DNA of 10,075 nt from Actinomycetota bacterium (GTDB lineage Bacteria > Actinomycetota > Actinomycetes > Nanopelagicales > Nanopelagicaceae): NCBI GenBank assembly GCA_009705025.1, contig WLDA01000018.1, positions 1 through 10,075 of the forward strand, in the 5' to 3' direction. The stretch's first letter is position 1. Each line of letters begins with the position of its first letter. The notes below the pieces were generated by a model. The model saw only the letters and a list, made by a program, of their open reading frames with translations, had not been told where the DNA came from and did not search any database. Below are positions 1 to 6,572 of the stretch, piece after piece. Made by a program: the position numbers and the translations under genes.

Positions 1-715
1 TGCCATTAATCCAACCGGCAACTAATCCACGCTTCTTTTGACTCGTTTGTGTGGCAATTGAGAAATCTTTCTCATCAATAATCACTGCATAATCTTTTGT
101 GAACGCATTCTCTTGCCCCAAAACTTCATCAAGGGTTCTCTGCGCTGATTCAACAGTTTTCTCTATCGATGCTGCAGTTAGGGCCTTTGAAATAATTAGC
201 GCATTTTCTTGTTCTTTTTCTGAAAGACGAATATTTCGTGATGACAGTGCGAGCCCACTTCCGCTGCGAACTGTTGGTACAGAAATTATTTCAACTTTCT
301 TTGACATATTTTTTATAAGAAAGAGTTGTTGAAAATCTTTCTCTCCAAATACCGCGTGTGTTGGCTTGACCATTTCAAAGAGACGATTAACAACAGTTAC
401 TACGCCATCGAAATGTGCGGGTCGGCTCGCTCCTTCGTACAATGATCCAATGCGTCCAGCGCTAAGAGTCGTAATTTCTCCTGGATAGATATCTTCATAC
501 TCTGGAAACCAAACTTCAGTTGCGCCTGCAAGAGTTGCAAGTTCGATATCGAGTTGCGGAGAGCGTGGGTATTTTTCTAAATCGTCCTTATTTTCAAATT
601 GCAACGGGTTCACAAAAATACTGACAATAACTTCTTTGCTCAATGTTCGAGCACGCTTAATCAACGCTTGATGGCCTCTATGTAAAGAGCCCATTGTTGG
701 AACTAGAACTGTCAT
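1..715 (-). CDS. panC: Pantothenate synthetase (pantoate-beta-alanine ligase), C-terminus cut by the window edge
   Basis: Cytoplasmic enzyme that joins pantoate and beta-alanine using ATP, through a pantoyl-adenylate, to give pantothenate for CoA synthesis. The open frame gives 238 codons from the ATG at 715 and has no stop before the left edge; the family is usually about 280 residues, so the last ~40 are missing. Visible motifs: PTMGSLHRGH (residues 6-15) with nucleotide-binding His12 and His15; FVNPLQF (34-40) with Asn36 and Gln39; EGASRPAHFDGV (94-105); FGEKDFQQL (123-131) with Lys126; and LALSSRN (155-161). A good ribosome site (GGAG, 7 nt upstream) and an in-frame TGA at 734-736 fix the start. 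The protein therefore begins almost directly at the first nucleotide motif and lacks the ~20-30 residue lead of most homologues. In the usual DGLAxSSRN motif the Asp is Ser153. It lies 54 bp after folK on the same strand. The identification is secure. Confidence 0.95.
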   Translation of the reverse strand, partial: MTVLVPTMGSLHRGHQALIKRARTLSKEVIVSIFVNPLQFENKDDLEKYPRSPQLDIELATLAGATEVWFPEYEDIYPGEITTLSAGRIGSLYEGASRPAHFDGVVTVVNRLFEMVKPTHAVFGEKDFQQLFLIKNMSKKVEIISVPTVRSGSGLALSSRNIRLSEKEQENALIISKALTAASIEKTVESAQRTLDEVLGQENAFTKDYAVIIDEKDFSIATQTSQKKRGLVAGWING

Positions 716-722
716 CGTATGG

Positions 723-734
723 CTCCAGTCCTTT
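723..734 (-). promoter_or_regulatory. Ribosome binding site of panC
   Basis: Read on the minus strand, AAAGGA (734-729) and GGAG (726-723) precede the ATG, with GGAG ending 7 nt before it. This is one of the better ribosome sites in the window. It supports the short panC start and suggests independent translation initiation rather than coupling to folK. Confidence 0.6.
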
Positions 735-753
735 CAGGTACCGGGCTTGATAA

Positions 754-765
754 GTAAAAGTTTAC
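754..765. repeat. Short inverted repeat in the folK-panC gap
   Basis: GTAAA and TTTAC arms flank a 2-nt centre just after the folK stop. With only 5 A/T-rich pairs it is too weak to be called a terminator and has no following T-run. It could be a small operator or chance. The rest of this 54-bp gap shows no convincing promoter. Confidence 0.2.
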
Positions 766-769
766 GCCT

Positions 770-1216
770 TTACTTCATTTCTTCCAAAAGCTGCGAGATC
801 GCACCATGCGTAAGCAGTATTGCGTCAGGCTCGACTTCATGCCATGGCTCTAAAACAAATTTTCTTTCGTAAGCACGTGGGTGTGGAAGTTCCAATTCGT
901 CACTACTGCTCAAAATATTTCCGTATTGAATGAGATCTAAATCGATAATACGCGGACCCCATTTTTCGATTCGGACTCGGCCCATACTTTTTTCAATTCC
1001 GTGTAGAAGCGCAAGAAAATCTAGTGCTGGCAATTCTGAATCAATTACGCACACTGCATTTATGTAATTATCTTGCTCAGGTCCGCCCACGGGCTTCGTT
1101 TCATACAGTGAAGAAACCTTCTGTACTTCAGTGGCCTCGCGAAGAAGTGCAATTGCTAGTTCTACTGCCTCACGTGGATTTTCTAAATTTGCACCTAGCG
1201 CAACAACTGCTTTCAT
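770..1216 (-). CDS. folK: 6-hydroxymethyl-7,8-dihydropterin pyrophosphokinase (HPPK)
   Basis: Transfers pyrophosphate from ATP to 6-hydroxymethyl-7,8-dihydropterin, making the substrate that FolP condenses with p-aminobenzoate. The 148 residues are a normal length for a stand-alone HPPK. Visible: the N-terminal ALGANLENP (6-14); the pterin/loop segment SSLYETKPVGGPEQDNYINA (35-54); and the family signature KWGPRIIDLDLI (85-96), with metal-binding Asp92 and Asp94 and Arg89. Arg80 and Arg82 sit in the flexible catalytic loop, and PHPR (111-114) holds the conserved His112. The ATG overlaps the folB stop as ATGA (1213-1216), with no recognisable Shine-Dalgarno, so translation is probably coupled to folB. 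It is the last gene of the fol chain. The call is secure. Confidence 0.97.
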   Translation of the reverse strand: MKAVVALGANLENPREAVELAIALLREATEVQKVSSLYETKPVGGPEQDNYINAVCVIDSELPALDFLALLHGIEKSMGRVRIEKWGPRIIDLDLIQYGNILSSSDELELPHPRAYERKFVLEPWHEVEPDAILLTHGAISQLLEEMK

Positions 1217-1575
1217 CGAGTACGAGTGATCTTTACTGCGATATCTGAAAGTTCAGCCTTTACGGGTGCTTGCGGTTTATGTACCGTAATTTCAACTTTC
1301 GAAATTTTGGTATCAAGAGCTAGAACGCGATCTCCAATTTTTCCTGCAAGTCTTTCGATGAGAATTACTCGGTCGCCTTCAATTTCTTCGACAACTAATT
1401 CGGCAATTGCTCCATAATCAACTGTGTCTGAGAGTGAATCACTTACGGATGCTTTAGATAGATCAATCGAAATTGCAAGATCGACTAGAAAATTTTGGCC
1501 CTCTTCAGCTTCGAAATCAAAAAGTCCGTGATAACCAAATGCACGTATACCTGCAAGGAGAATTTGGTCGCTCAT
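1213..1575 (-). CDS. folB: Dihydroneopterin aldolase
   Basis: Converts 7,8-dihydroneopterin to 6-hydroxymethyl-7,8-dihydropterin and glycolaldehyde; actinobacterial members can also epimerise the substrate. The protein has 120 residues, the usual size, and family members form a tunnelling-fold octamer. Key residues are in register with the well-studied Staphylococcus aureus enzyme: Glu22 in GYHGLFDFE, Tyr54 in DTVDYGAIAE (50-59), Glu74 in LIERLAGKI (72-80), and catalytic Lys100 in VHKPQAP (98-104). It is joined to folP upstream and folK downstream by 4-bp ATGA stop-start overlaps at 1572-1575 and 1213-1216, a classic translational coupling arrangement that keeps consecutive pathway enzymes together. 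Nothing is missing or odd. Confidence 0.97.
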   Translation of the reverse strand: MSDQILLAGIRAFGYHGLFDFEAEEGQNFLVDLAISIDLSKASVSDSLSDTVDYGAIAELVVEEIEGDRVILIERLAGKIGDRVLALDTKISKVEITVHKPQAPVKAELSDIAVKITRTR

Positions 1576-2327
1576 GCGCTGATCACTTCTTTATGTGGCT
1601 TCACACTATGAACTCTAATAGCCCAAATGCCAGTTGTGGACAGTCTTTGTGTCAGCGCGACTGTTGCCGCCTCTCGTAAATCTGGGTTATCTCCGCCAAG
1701 AAATCTCTTGCGAGATGCGCCCACTAGAACTGGGTAGCCCAAATCAACAAAGCTCGTTATCGAATCAATAATTTCCCAATTGTGTTCAGCATCCTTTGCA
1801 AAACCTAGACCTGGATCAATTATCAAATTATCTTTATTGATGCCAGCTTCAAGCGAGGCTGTAATGCGCTCTTGAAGTTCGTTTATAACTTCACCGACAA
1901 CATCTTTATACACCGCACGGGAATTCATATCTTTTGAGTGCCCACGCCAATGCATCGCAATGTATGGAACATTGAGACTCGCTGCAGTTGTAAGCATCTC
2001 AGAATCAGCTAGGCCACCACTTACATCATTGATAATCGAAGCACCTGCTTCGATAGCTTTTCGAGCAACTTCTGAGCGCATAGTGTCGATACTTATCTTT
2101 ATGCCAGATTGAGATAATTCTTTGATAACTGGAATTACACGATCTAACTCTTCTTCAAGAGTGATTCGTTCTGCACCGGGTTTGGTGGATTCTCCTCCAA
2201 CATCAATGATGTCTACACCCTCTGCAATCATTTCTTGTCCACGTCGAACCGCAGATTCAAAATCGTTATATCTTCCACCATCAGCAAAAGAATCTGGTGT
2301 GACGTTGAGAATGCCCATAACTAACAT
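1572..2327 (-). CDS. folP: Dihydropteroate synthase, short C-terminus
   Basis: Condenses hydroxymethyl-dihydropterin pyrophosphate with p-aminobenzoate to dihydropteroate; this is the sulfonamide target. TIM-barrel motifs are visible in order: MGILNVTPDSFADGG (4-18), DVGGESTKPGAER (42-54), SIDTMR (79-84), NDVSGG (100-105), MHWRGHS (125-131), DPGLGFAKDAEHNW (171-184), GASRKRFLGG (203-212) and RVHSV (238-242), which keeps the Arg and His that bind the substrate phosphate. At 251 residues it is about 20-30 shorter than typical FolP, because the chain stops only nine residues after RVHSV and there is little before the first strand. An in-frame stop at 2337-2339 allows no longer start. Met1 and Met4 both lack a clear ribosome site; the start lies 5 bp after the folE stop, so re-initiation is likely. 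It overlaps folB by 4 bp. Confidence 0.96.
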   Translation of the reverse strand: MLVMGILNVTPDSFADGGRYNDFESAVRRGQEMIAEGVDIIDVGGESTKPGAERITLEEELDRVIPVIKELSQSGIKISIDTMRSEVARKAIEAGASIINDVSGGLADSEMLTTAASLNVPYIAMHWRGHSKDMNSRAVYKDVVGEVINELQERITASLEAGINKDNLIIDPGLGFAKDAEHNWEIIDSITSFVDLGYPVLVGASRKRFLGGDNPDLREAATVALTQRLSTTGIWAIRVHSVKPHKEVISA

Positions 2328-2332
2328 GGAAT

Positions 2333-2938
2333 TTACTTACTTGTAATGAGGCTTATTGCTTCAGCGCGAGTTGCAGGATTTGTAAGTGCACCTCGTACGG
2401 CACTTGTAGTTGTGCGGGCATGAGATTTTTTGACACCACGCATCGACATACACAAGTGCTCGCAATCGATTATCACAATGACGCCCAACGGATTGAGAAT
2501 TTTTACCATCGCATCTGCGATTTGAGTTGTGAGTCTTTCTTGAACTTGAGGTCTTTTTGCATATAGATCAACAAGGCGTGCAACTTTTGAAAGTCCCGTG
2601 ATTTTTCCGCGTGGGATATAGCCAACATGTGCAAGCCCATGAAAAGGCGTCAAGTGATGTTCGCAGTGAGAAAAAACTTCGATATCTCTTATGATTACTA
2701 ACTCTTCATGGCCAATATCGAAAGTAGTTGTTAGAACATCTTCTGGTGATTGCCATAGTCCTTCAAAGTTTTCTTTGAGTGCGCGAGCAACACGGGCAGG
2801 AGTCTCTTTCAACCCTTCACGATCTGGATCTTCACCAAGAGCGCTCAGTAATTCGCGAATCGCACGCTCTGCACGCTTTTCATCGTATGGATGTATAGCT
2901 CTGCCATCACCGAGTGAAATTGGATTTATATCACTCAC
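2333..2938 (-). CDS. folE: GTP cyclohydrolase I
   Basis: First enzyme of folate synthesis: it opens the GTP imidazole ring and rearranges it to 7,8-dihydroneopterin triphosphate plus formate. The protein has 201 residues, close to the family norm for actinobacteria. Zinc ligands Cys92 and His95 lie in [11 protein letters not shown] (89-99) and Cys163 in [13 protein letters not shown] (159-171); the Cys92-Cys163 spacing of 71 equals that in the Escherichia coli enzyme (110-181). [20 protein letters not shown] (115-134) is the highly conserved core of this zinc-dependent FolE-IA type. The start is GTG at 2938, preceded by AAAGAGGA 9 nt away. The start lies inside ftsH, giving an 8-bp overlap with the ftsH stop. 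The end is 5 bp before folP. The call is secure. Confidence 0.97.
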   Translation of the reverse strand: MSDINPISLGDGRAIHPYDEKRAERAIRELLSALGEDPDREGLKETPARVARALKENFEGLWQSPEDVLTTTFDIGHEELVIIRDIEVFSHCEHHLTPFHGLAHVGYIPRGKITGLSKVARLVDLYAKRPQVQERLTTQIADAMVKILNPLGVIVIIDCEHLCMSMRGVKKSHARTTTSAVRGALTNPATRAEAISLITSK

Positions 2939-4991
2939 TCTTTGGCTTCCTCTTTGAGACCTTTTTTACGGGTTCAACTTCAACTACTGCCTTTACAGGA
3001 ACATCTACAGGCGGTTGGTCTGAAGGTATGCGAGTTGCAGATCCTGTCCATGCTGGACGTCGTGGCCATGCCTTTACCTTTGAGAAAATTTGTGAAATTT
3101 CATCTTTATTTATTGTTTCTTTATCAAGTAATTGAAGAACCATCTCATCCAAAATTGCACGGTTAGCTACCAAAATATCAAAGGCTTCTTGGTGTGCATT
3201 TTCAATTAGTGTACGAATTTCGCGATCGACAATGCCTGCAACGCTTTCAGAATAATCACGTTGGTGACCGAAGTCGCGACCCATAAATGGTTCTGACTCT
3301 GACCCGCCCAATTTGATCGCACCGATTGCTTCAGTCATTCCATATTGAGTAACCATTGCACGAGCAAGAGCAGTTGCCTTTTCAATATCATTTGACGCAC
3401 CAGTTGATGGATCATGGAAAATCAATTCTTCTGCTGCGCGTCCACCAAGTGAATATGCCAATTGATCTAACAATTGATTACGTGTAGTTGAGTACTTATC
3501 TTCATCTGGCAAGACCATTGTGTAACCAAGAGCGCGACCACGAGGCATAATCGTAATTTTGTGCACAGGATCCGTATGAGGAAGTGCAAATGCAACAAGT
3601 GCATGACCGCCTTCGTGATAAGCCGTTACTCGACGCTCATCATCACTCATGATGCGTGATTTACGTTGTGGCCCAGCCATAACGCGATCAATTGCTTCAT
3701 CAAGTTCGGTATTAGTAATCATCTTTTTCTCTTCGCGCGCAGTAAGTAGCGCTGCTTCGTTGAGCACATTTGCAAGATCAGCACCCGTAAAGCCAGGTGT
3801 GCGACGTGCGTAATTAATCAAATCAACGCTTTCATCAATTGGCTTGTTCTTGGAATGCACCTTAAGAATTTCTTCACGGCCCTTGAGGTCCGGACGGTCG
3901 ACTGCAATCTGACGATCAAATCGACCGGGACGCAATAGCGCTGGATCTAGAACATCTGGTCGGTTAGTAGCAGCAATTAAAATTACTTTTGTATTTTCTT
4001 CAAAACCATCCATCTCCACCAATAATTGGTTGAGTGTCTGTTCGCGTTCATCGTGTCCGCCGCCCATACCGGCACCGCGTTGACGACCTACTGCATCAAT
4101 CTCATCAACAAAAACAATTGAAGGAGAATTCTCTTTTGCTTGTGTAAACAAATCACGCACACGAGCCGCGCCAACACCAACAAACATTTCTACAAAGTCA
4201 GAACCTGAGATTGAATAGAAAGGAACTCCAGCTTCACCGGCAACTGCGCGGGCTAAAAGAGTTTTTCCGGTTCCTGGAGGACCGTAAAGTAAAACACCTT
4301 TAGGAATTTTTGCACCGAGTACGCCATATTTTTCTGGATTAGCGAGAAAGTCTTTTATCTCTTCAAGTTCTGCAATTGCTTCTTCTGCCCCTGCAACATC
4401 TTTGAATGTAGTTTTTGGCACATCGTTACTCTGTAACTTGGCGCGTGAGCGACCAAATTGAAATACTCGATTTCCGCCACCTTGTGCCTGGCTCATCATA
4501 AAGAAGAAGAGAAGACCAATGATTAAAATCGGTGCGAATGAGAAAAGGAACGAGACCAAAAGTGATTGAGTTGGAACATCAACATTCCAACCTTTTGTAG
4601 GTGGATTGCCTGTTAGCGCATCAATAATTGTTGGCTCTTGTCGCGCTACATATGAGGCTTCGACTTTGCTTGAGCCATTAATCGTCTTGCCTGCTTTGAG
4701 AATTAATCGAATCTTTTGACTTTTATCAATAACAACTGCGGACTCGACATCAGATGTTGAAATTGCATCGAGTGCTTGAGAAGTTAGTACTTTCGTATAT
4801 TTATTTCCGGCACTTGTTATTTGCCCAAAAATTGAAACAGCAAAAATGGCAGCGATGATCCAGAATAGAGGCCCACGGAAAAGTCGACCCATGCGGGTAG
4901 TTGGCTTTTTAGGTGCTTCTTTCTTCTTCGCATCTTTAGAAAGTTTTTTTGTAGGAAAACTTTTCTTTGGTGCCTTTGTATTCTCTGTCAT
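2931..4991 (-). CDS. ftsH: Membrane-anchored ATP-dependent zinc metalloprotease FtsH
   Basis: Hexameric AAA protease that pulls damaged or regulatory membrane and soluble proteins into a zinc protease chamber. Order of parts in the 686 residues: Lys-rich cytoplasmic head (1-40); transmembrane helix about 41-60; small extracytoplasmic domain to about 140; second helix about 143-166; AAA module with Walker A GPPGTGKT (237-244), Walker B IVFVDEID (292-299) and a second region of homology ending in RPGRFDR (354-360); then the protease domain with HEGGH (459-463; ligands His459 and His463, catalytic Glu460) and the third ligand Asp535 in [11 protein letters not shown] Pro/Val/Lys-rich tail of about 45 residues ends the chain. 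HEGGH instead of HEAGH is usual in actinobacteria. The ATG at 4991 is 34 bp after hpt and has no strong ribosome site. It heads the fol genes, as in mycobacteria. Confidence 0.98.
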   Translation of the reverse strand: MTENTKAPKKSFPTKKLSKDAKKKEAPKKPTTRMGRLFRGPLFWIIAAIFAVSIFGQITSAGNKYTKVLTSQALDAISTSDVESAVVIDKSQKIRLILKAGKTINGSSKVEASYVARQEPTIIDALTGNPPTKGWNVDVPTQSLLVSFLFSFAPILIIGLLFFFMMSQAQGGGNRVFQFGRSRAKLQSNDVPKTTFKDVAGAEEAIAELEEIKDFLANPEKYGVLGAKIPKGVLLYGPPGTGKTLLARAVAGEAGVPFYSISGSDFVEMFVGVGAARVRDLFTQAKENSPSIVFVDEIDAVGRQRGAGMGGGHDEREQTLNQLLVEMDGFEENTKVILIAATNRPDVLDPALLRPGRFDRQIAVDRPDLKGREEILKVHSKNKPIDESVDLINYARRTPGFTGADLANVLNEAALLTAREEKKMITNTELDEAIDRVMAGPQRKSRIMSDDERRVTAYHEGGHALVAFALPHTDPVHKITIMPRGRALGYTMVLPDEDKYSTTRNQLLDQLAYSLGGRAAEELIFHDPSTGASNDIEKATALARAMVTQYGMTEAIGAIKLGGSESEPFMGRDFGHQRDYSESVAGIVDREIRTLIENAHQEAFDILVANRAILDEMVLQLLDKETINKDEISQIFSKVKAWPRRPAWTGSATRIPSDQPPVDVPVKAVVEVEPVKKVSKRKPKSE
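2948..2955 (-). promoter_or_regulatory. Ribosome binding site of folE, inside the 3' end of ftsH
   Basis: AAAGAGGA on the minus strand, 9 nt before the GTG at 2938, embedded in the last codons of ftsH. It supports the GTG start and the 8-bp overlap between the two genes. Confidence 0.6.
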
Positions 4992-4995
4992 ATTT

Positions 4996-5007
4996 CGGGA
5001 TATCTCG
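4996..5007. repeat. Near-palindrome in the hpt-ftsH gap
   Basis: The plus strand reads CGGGATATCTCG here: a 12-bp palindrome with one mismatched pair, centred on GATATC, 4 bp from the ftsH ATG. The remaining 34-bp gap holds no clear promoter. GAGAT inside it is the only ribosome-site-like sequence for ftsH. It may be an operator, an mRNA structure over the start, or chance. Confidence 0.25.
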
Positions 5008-5025
5008 TTTCGTTGTTAGGAATTC

Positions 5026-5577
5026 TTATGAGTACATGTGTTTTGCGAGAACACCTATAAATGGCAGGTTGCGATATTTCTCATCAAAGTCGAGTCCGTA
5101 ACCAACTACGAAATCTGGTGGAATATCAAAGCCGACATACTTAACATTTACTTCTACCTTGGCAGATTCTGGTTTACGCAAGATAGCTAAAATTTCGACG
5201 CTACCCGCTCCACGAGATTCAAGGTTTGATTTTAGCCAAGAAAGAGTTAGTCCTGAATCAACAATGTCTTCAACAATCAAAACATTGCGACCTGTGATGT
5301 CTCGATCCAAATCTTTGAGGATGCGAACAACTCCACTTGATTTTGTTCCAGATCCATATGAAGAGACAGCCATCCAATCCATATCAACATGGCGTTGCAA
5401 CGCACGTGAAAGATCTGCAACTGCCATAACTGCGCCTTTGAGAACACCGATAAGAAGTAAATCCTTATTTTCGTAATCTTTATCAACGCGTGCAGCTAAT
5501 TCTTTTATTTTTTCTTGAAGTTGTTTTTCATCAACGATCACACGTTCAATATCGCTCTCGATTTTCGATAGATCCAC
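5026..5577 (-). CDS. hpt: Hypoxanthine (guanine) phosphoribosyltransferase
   Basis: Cytoplasmic purine salvage enzyme that transfers the phosphoribosyl group of PRPP to hypoxanthine or guanine, giving IMP or GMP. The 183 residues fit the bacterial type I phosphoribosyltransferase of this class. Visible: GVLKGAVMAVADLSRAL (44-60) holding the PPi loop; flexible-loop region SSYGSGTKSSG (72-82); the PRPP signature LIVEDIVDSGLTL (100-112) with acidic pair Glu103/Asp104; and the purine-side segment FVVGYGLDFDEKYRNLPFIG (156-175). The start is GTG at 5577, backed by AAGGAG 4 nt upstream; the upstream in-frame TGA at 5587-5589 excludes a longer form. It lies 20 bp after tilS and 34 bp before ftsH, the same neighbours as in many actinobacteria. 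Guanine/hypoxanthine preference cannot be read from sequence. Confidence 0.96.
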   Translation of the reverse strand: MDLSKIESDIERVIVDEKQLQEKIKELAARVDKDYENKDLLLIGVLKGAVMAVADLSRALQRHVDMDWMAVSSYGSGTKSSGVVRILKDLDRDITGRNVLIVEDIVDSGLTLSWLKSNLESRGAGSVEILAILRKPESAKVEVNVKYVGFDIPPDFVVGYGLDFDEKYRNLPFIGVLAKHMYS

Positions 5578-5581
5578 GATG

Positions 5582-5587
5582 CTCCTT
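5582..5587 (-). promoter_or_regulatory. Ribosome binding site of hpt
   Basis: AAGGAG on the minus strand, 4 nt before the GTG at 5577. It is the closest match to consensus in the window, with slightly short spacing, and it decides the GTG start. Confidence 0.65.
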
Positions 5588-5597
5588 CAAGTTGGAT

Positions 5598-6563
5598 TCA
5601 GTGCTGCAAGAGCGAAAGTCTGCCCGATAAACGCGAAACCTTCACACCGCCAGGGAGGTGAGCAGGGCCTTGCCCGCTCCACGCCGTGACCAACGCCTCA
5701 ACTGCGCTCACATGCTCTGCGCTGAGCGAACCTGAAGGCGCCCCAGCCTCATACATGGCGCGCCTAAGGATTCGGGTGCGGATTGCTTTAGGCAGGGCGG
5801 CAAGAGCCTCACAATCCAAATCTGAGAGATTCATTGTCGATATCTCTTGTTCTGCCCATTGATCTAACGCGTCTGCATCGTCGCGCATCAAATTTGCACT
5901 GCGCGCAAGTGCATCAGAAATTCCTGGACCAATATTTTCTTCAAGGGTTGGCAGAACAACGTTGCGAACCCTTACGCGCGCAAATTGTTTATCTGAATTA
6001 TGTGGATCATTCCACGGAGATAAATTCATCTCCTGGCATGCTTTTTCTGTTTGATCGCGCGTAATTGCCAATAATGGTCGAACATATTTTCCATTTACTT
6101 GTGCCATCGCAGAAAGTGATCGCGTTCCCGAACCTCGGGCTAAACCAAGCAACACAGATTCTGCTTGATCATCTCGTGTATGGCCTAAGTAAATTGCGAC
6201 TGCTTTATATTTTTCTGCACATTTTTCTAGTGCTTCATAGCGAGCTTTACGAGCAGATGCTTCCAAACCTTGTGAAATCTCAACATTTACTTTAAGAATT
6301 TCGTTTTCATTAATTCCCATAGCGTTGAGTTGAGCAATTACTTTTACTGCCTGTTCTCCGGATGCACTTTGTAATTGGTGATCAACTGTTGTTCCTACTA
6401 CACGAATAGCCAACGGTTGTGCTTCGATCGAGATTGCATGCGCAAGGGCTAAAGAATCTGCACCACCTGAAATTGCTACAAGAATGCAATCTCCCGCTTC
6501 ATGTGTTGCAAGGCAAGCACGCACTGCGCTTCGAATTGCAAGCATGTTGGGGGTAGAGGCCAT
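5598..6563 (-). CDS. tilS: tRNA(Ile)-lysidine synthase
   Basis: Uses ATP and lysine to convert C34 of the CAU anticodon tRNA-Ile to lysidine, so that it reads AUA and is charged with isoleucine; normally essential. The N-type PP-loop ATPase domain carries SGGADS (32-37) and the family motifs GLEASARKARYEALE (99-113), LGHTRDDQAESVLLGLARGS (126-145) and DPHNSDKQFARVRVRN (186-201). At 321 residues it is like the short actinobacterial form, lacking the extra C-terminal domain of the longer E. coli enzyme. The C-terminal stretch IRTRILRRAMYEAGAPSG (261-278) through LVTAWSGQGP looks authentic. The ATG at 6563 is 9 bp after the NlpC/P60 stop; no strong ribosome site, and Met7 is an alternative. The last 220 bp are strikingly GC-rich (see the separate entry). 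Confidence 0.95.
   Translation of the reverse strand: MASTPNMLAIRSAVRACLATHEAGDCILVAISGGADSLALAHAISIEAQPLAIRVVGTTVDHQLQSASGEQAVKVIAQLNAMGINENEILKVNVEISQGLEASARKARYEALEKCAEKYKAVAIYLGHTRDDQAESVLLGLARGSGTRSLSAMAQVNGKYVRPLLAITRDQTEKACQEMNLSPWNDPHNSDKQFARVRVRNVVLPTLEENIGPGISDALARSANLMRDDADALDQWAEQEISTMNLSDLDCEALAALPKAIRTRILRRAMYEAGAPSGSLSAEHVSAVEALVTAWSGQGPAHLPGGVKVSRLSGRLSLLQH
5601..5820. other. GC-rich island at the 3' end of tilS
   Basis: A direct count gives 135 G+C in 220 bases (61%). The adjoining 120 bases on the hpt side (5461-5580) have 41 (34%) and those on the tilS side (5821-5940) have 54 (45%). The frame stays open and the protein is TilS-like throughout, so the gene is not broken. 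The edge falls almost exactly at the tilS stop. Confidence 0.8.
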
Positions 6564-6572
6564 GCGATAAGA

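Noticed and set aside
99..332. A 77-codon plus-strand open frame at the left edge
   Set aside because: It is antisense to panC, whose frame is continuous and fully family-like across the same bases.
459..463. HEGGH instead of HEAGH in FtsH (residue numbers of the ftsH product) as a possible lesion
   Set aside because: The zinc ligands and catalytic Glu are intact, and Gly at this position is usual in actinobacterial FtsH.
5159..5476. A 105-codon plus-strand open frame opposite hpt
   Set aside because: It is an antisense shadow of a conserved gene with no recognisable fold or start signal.
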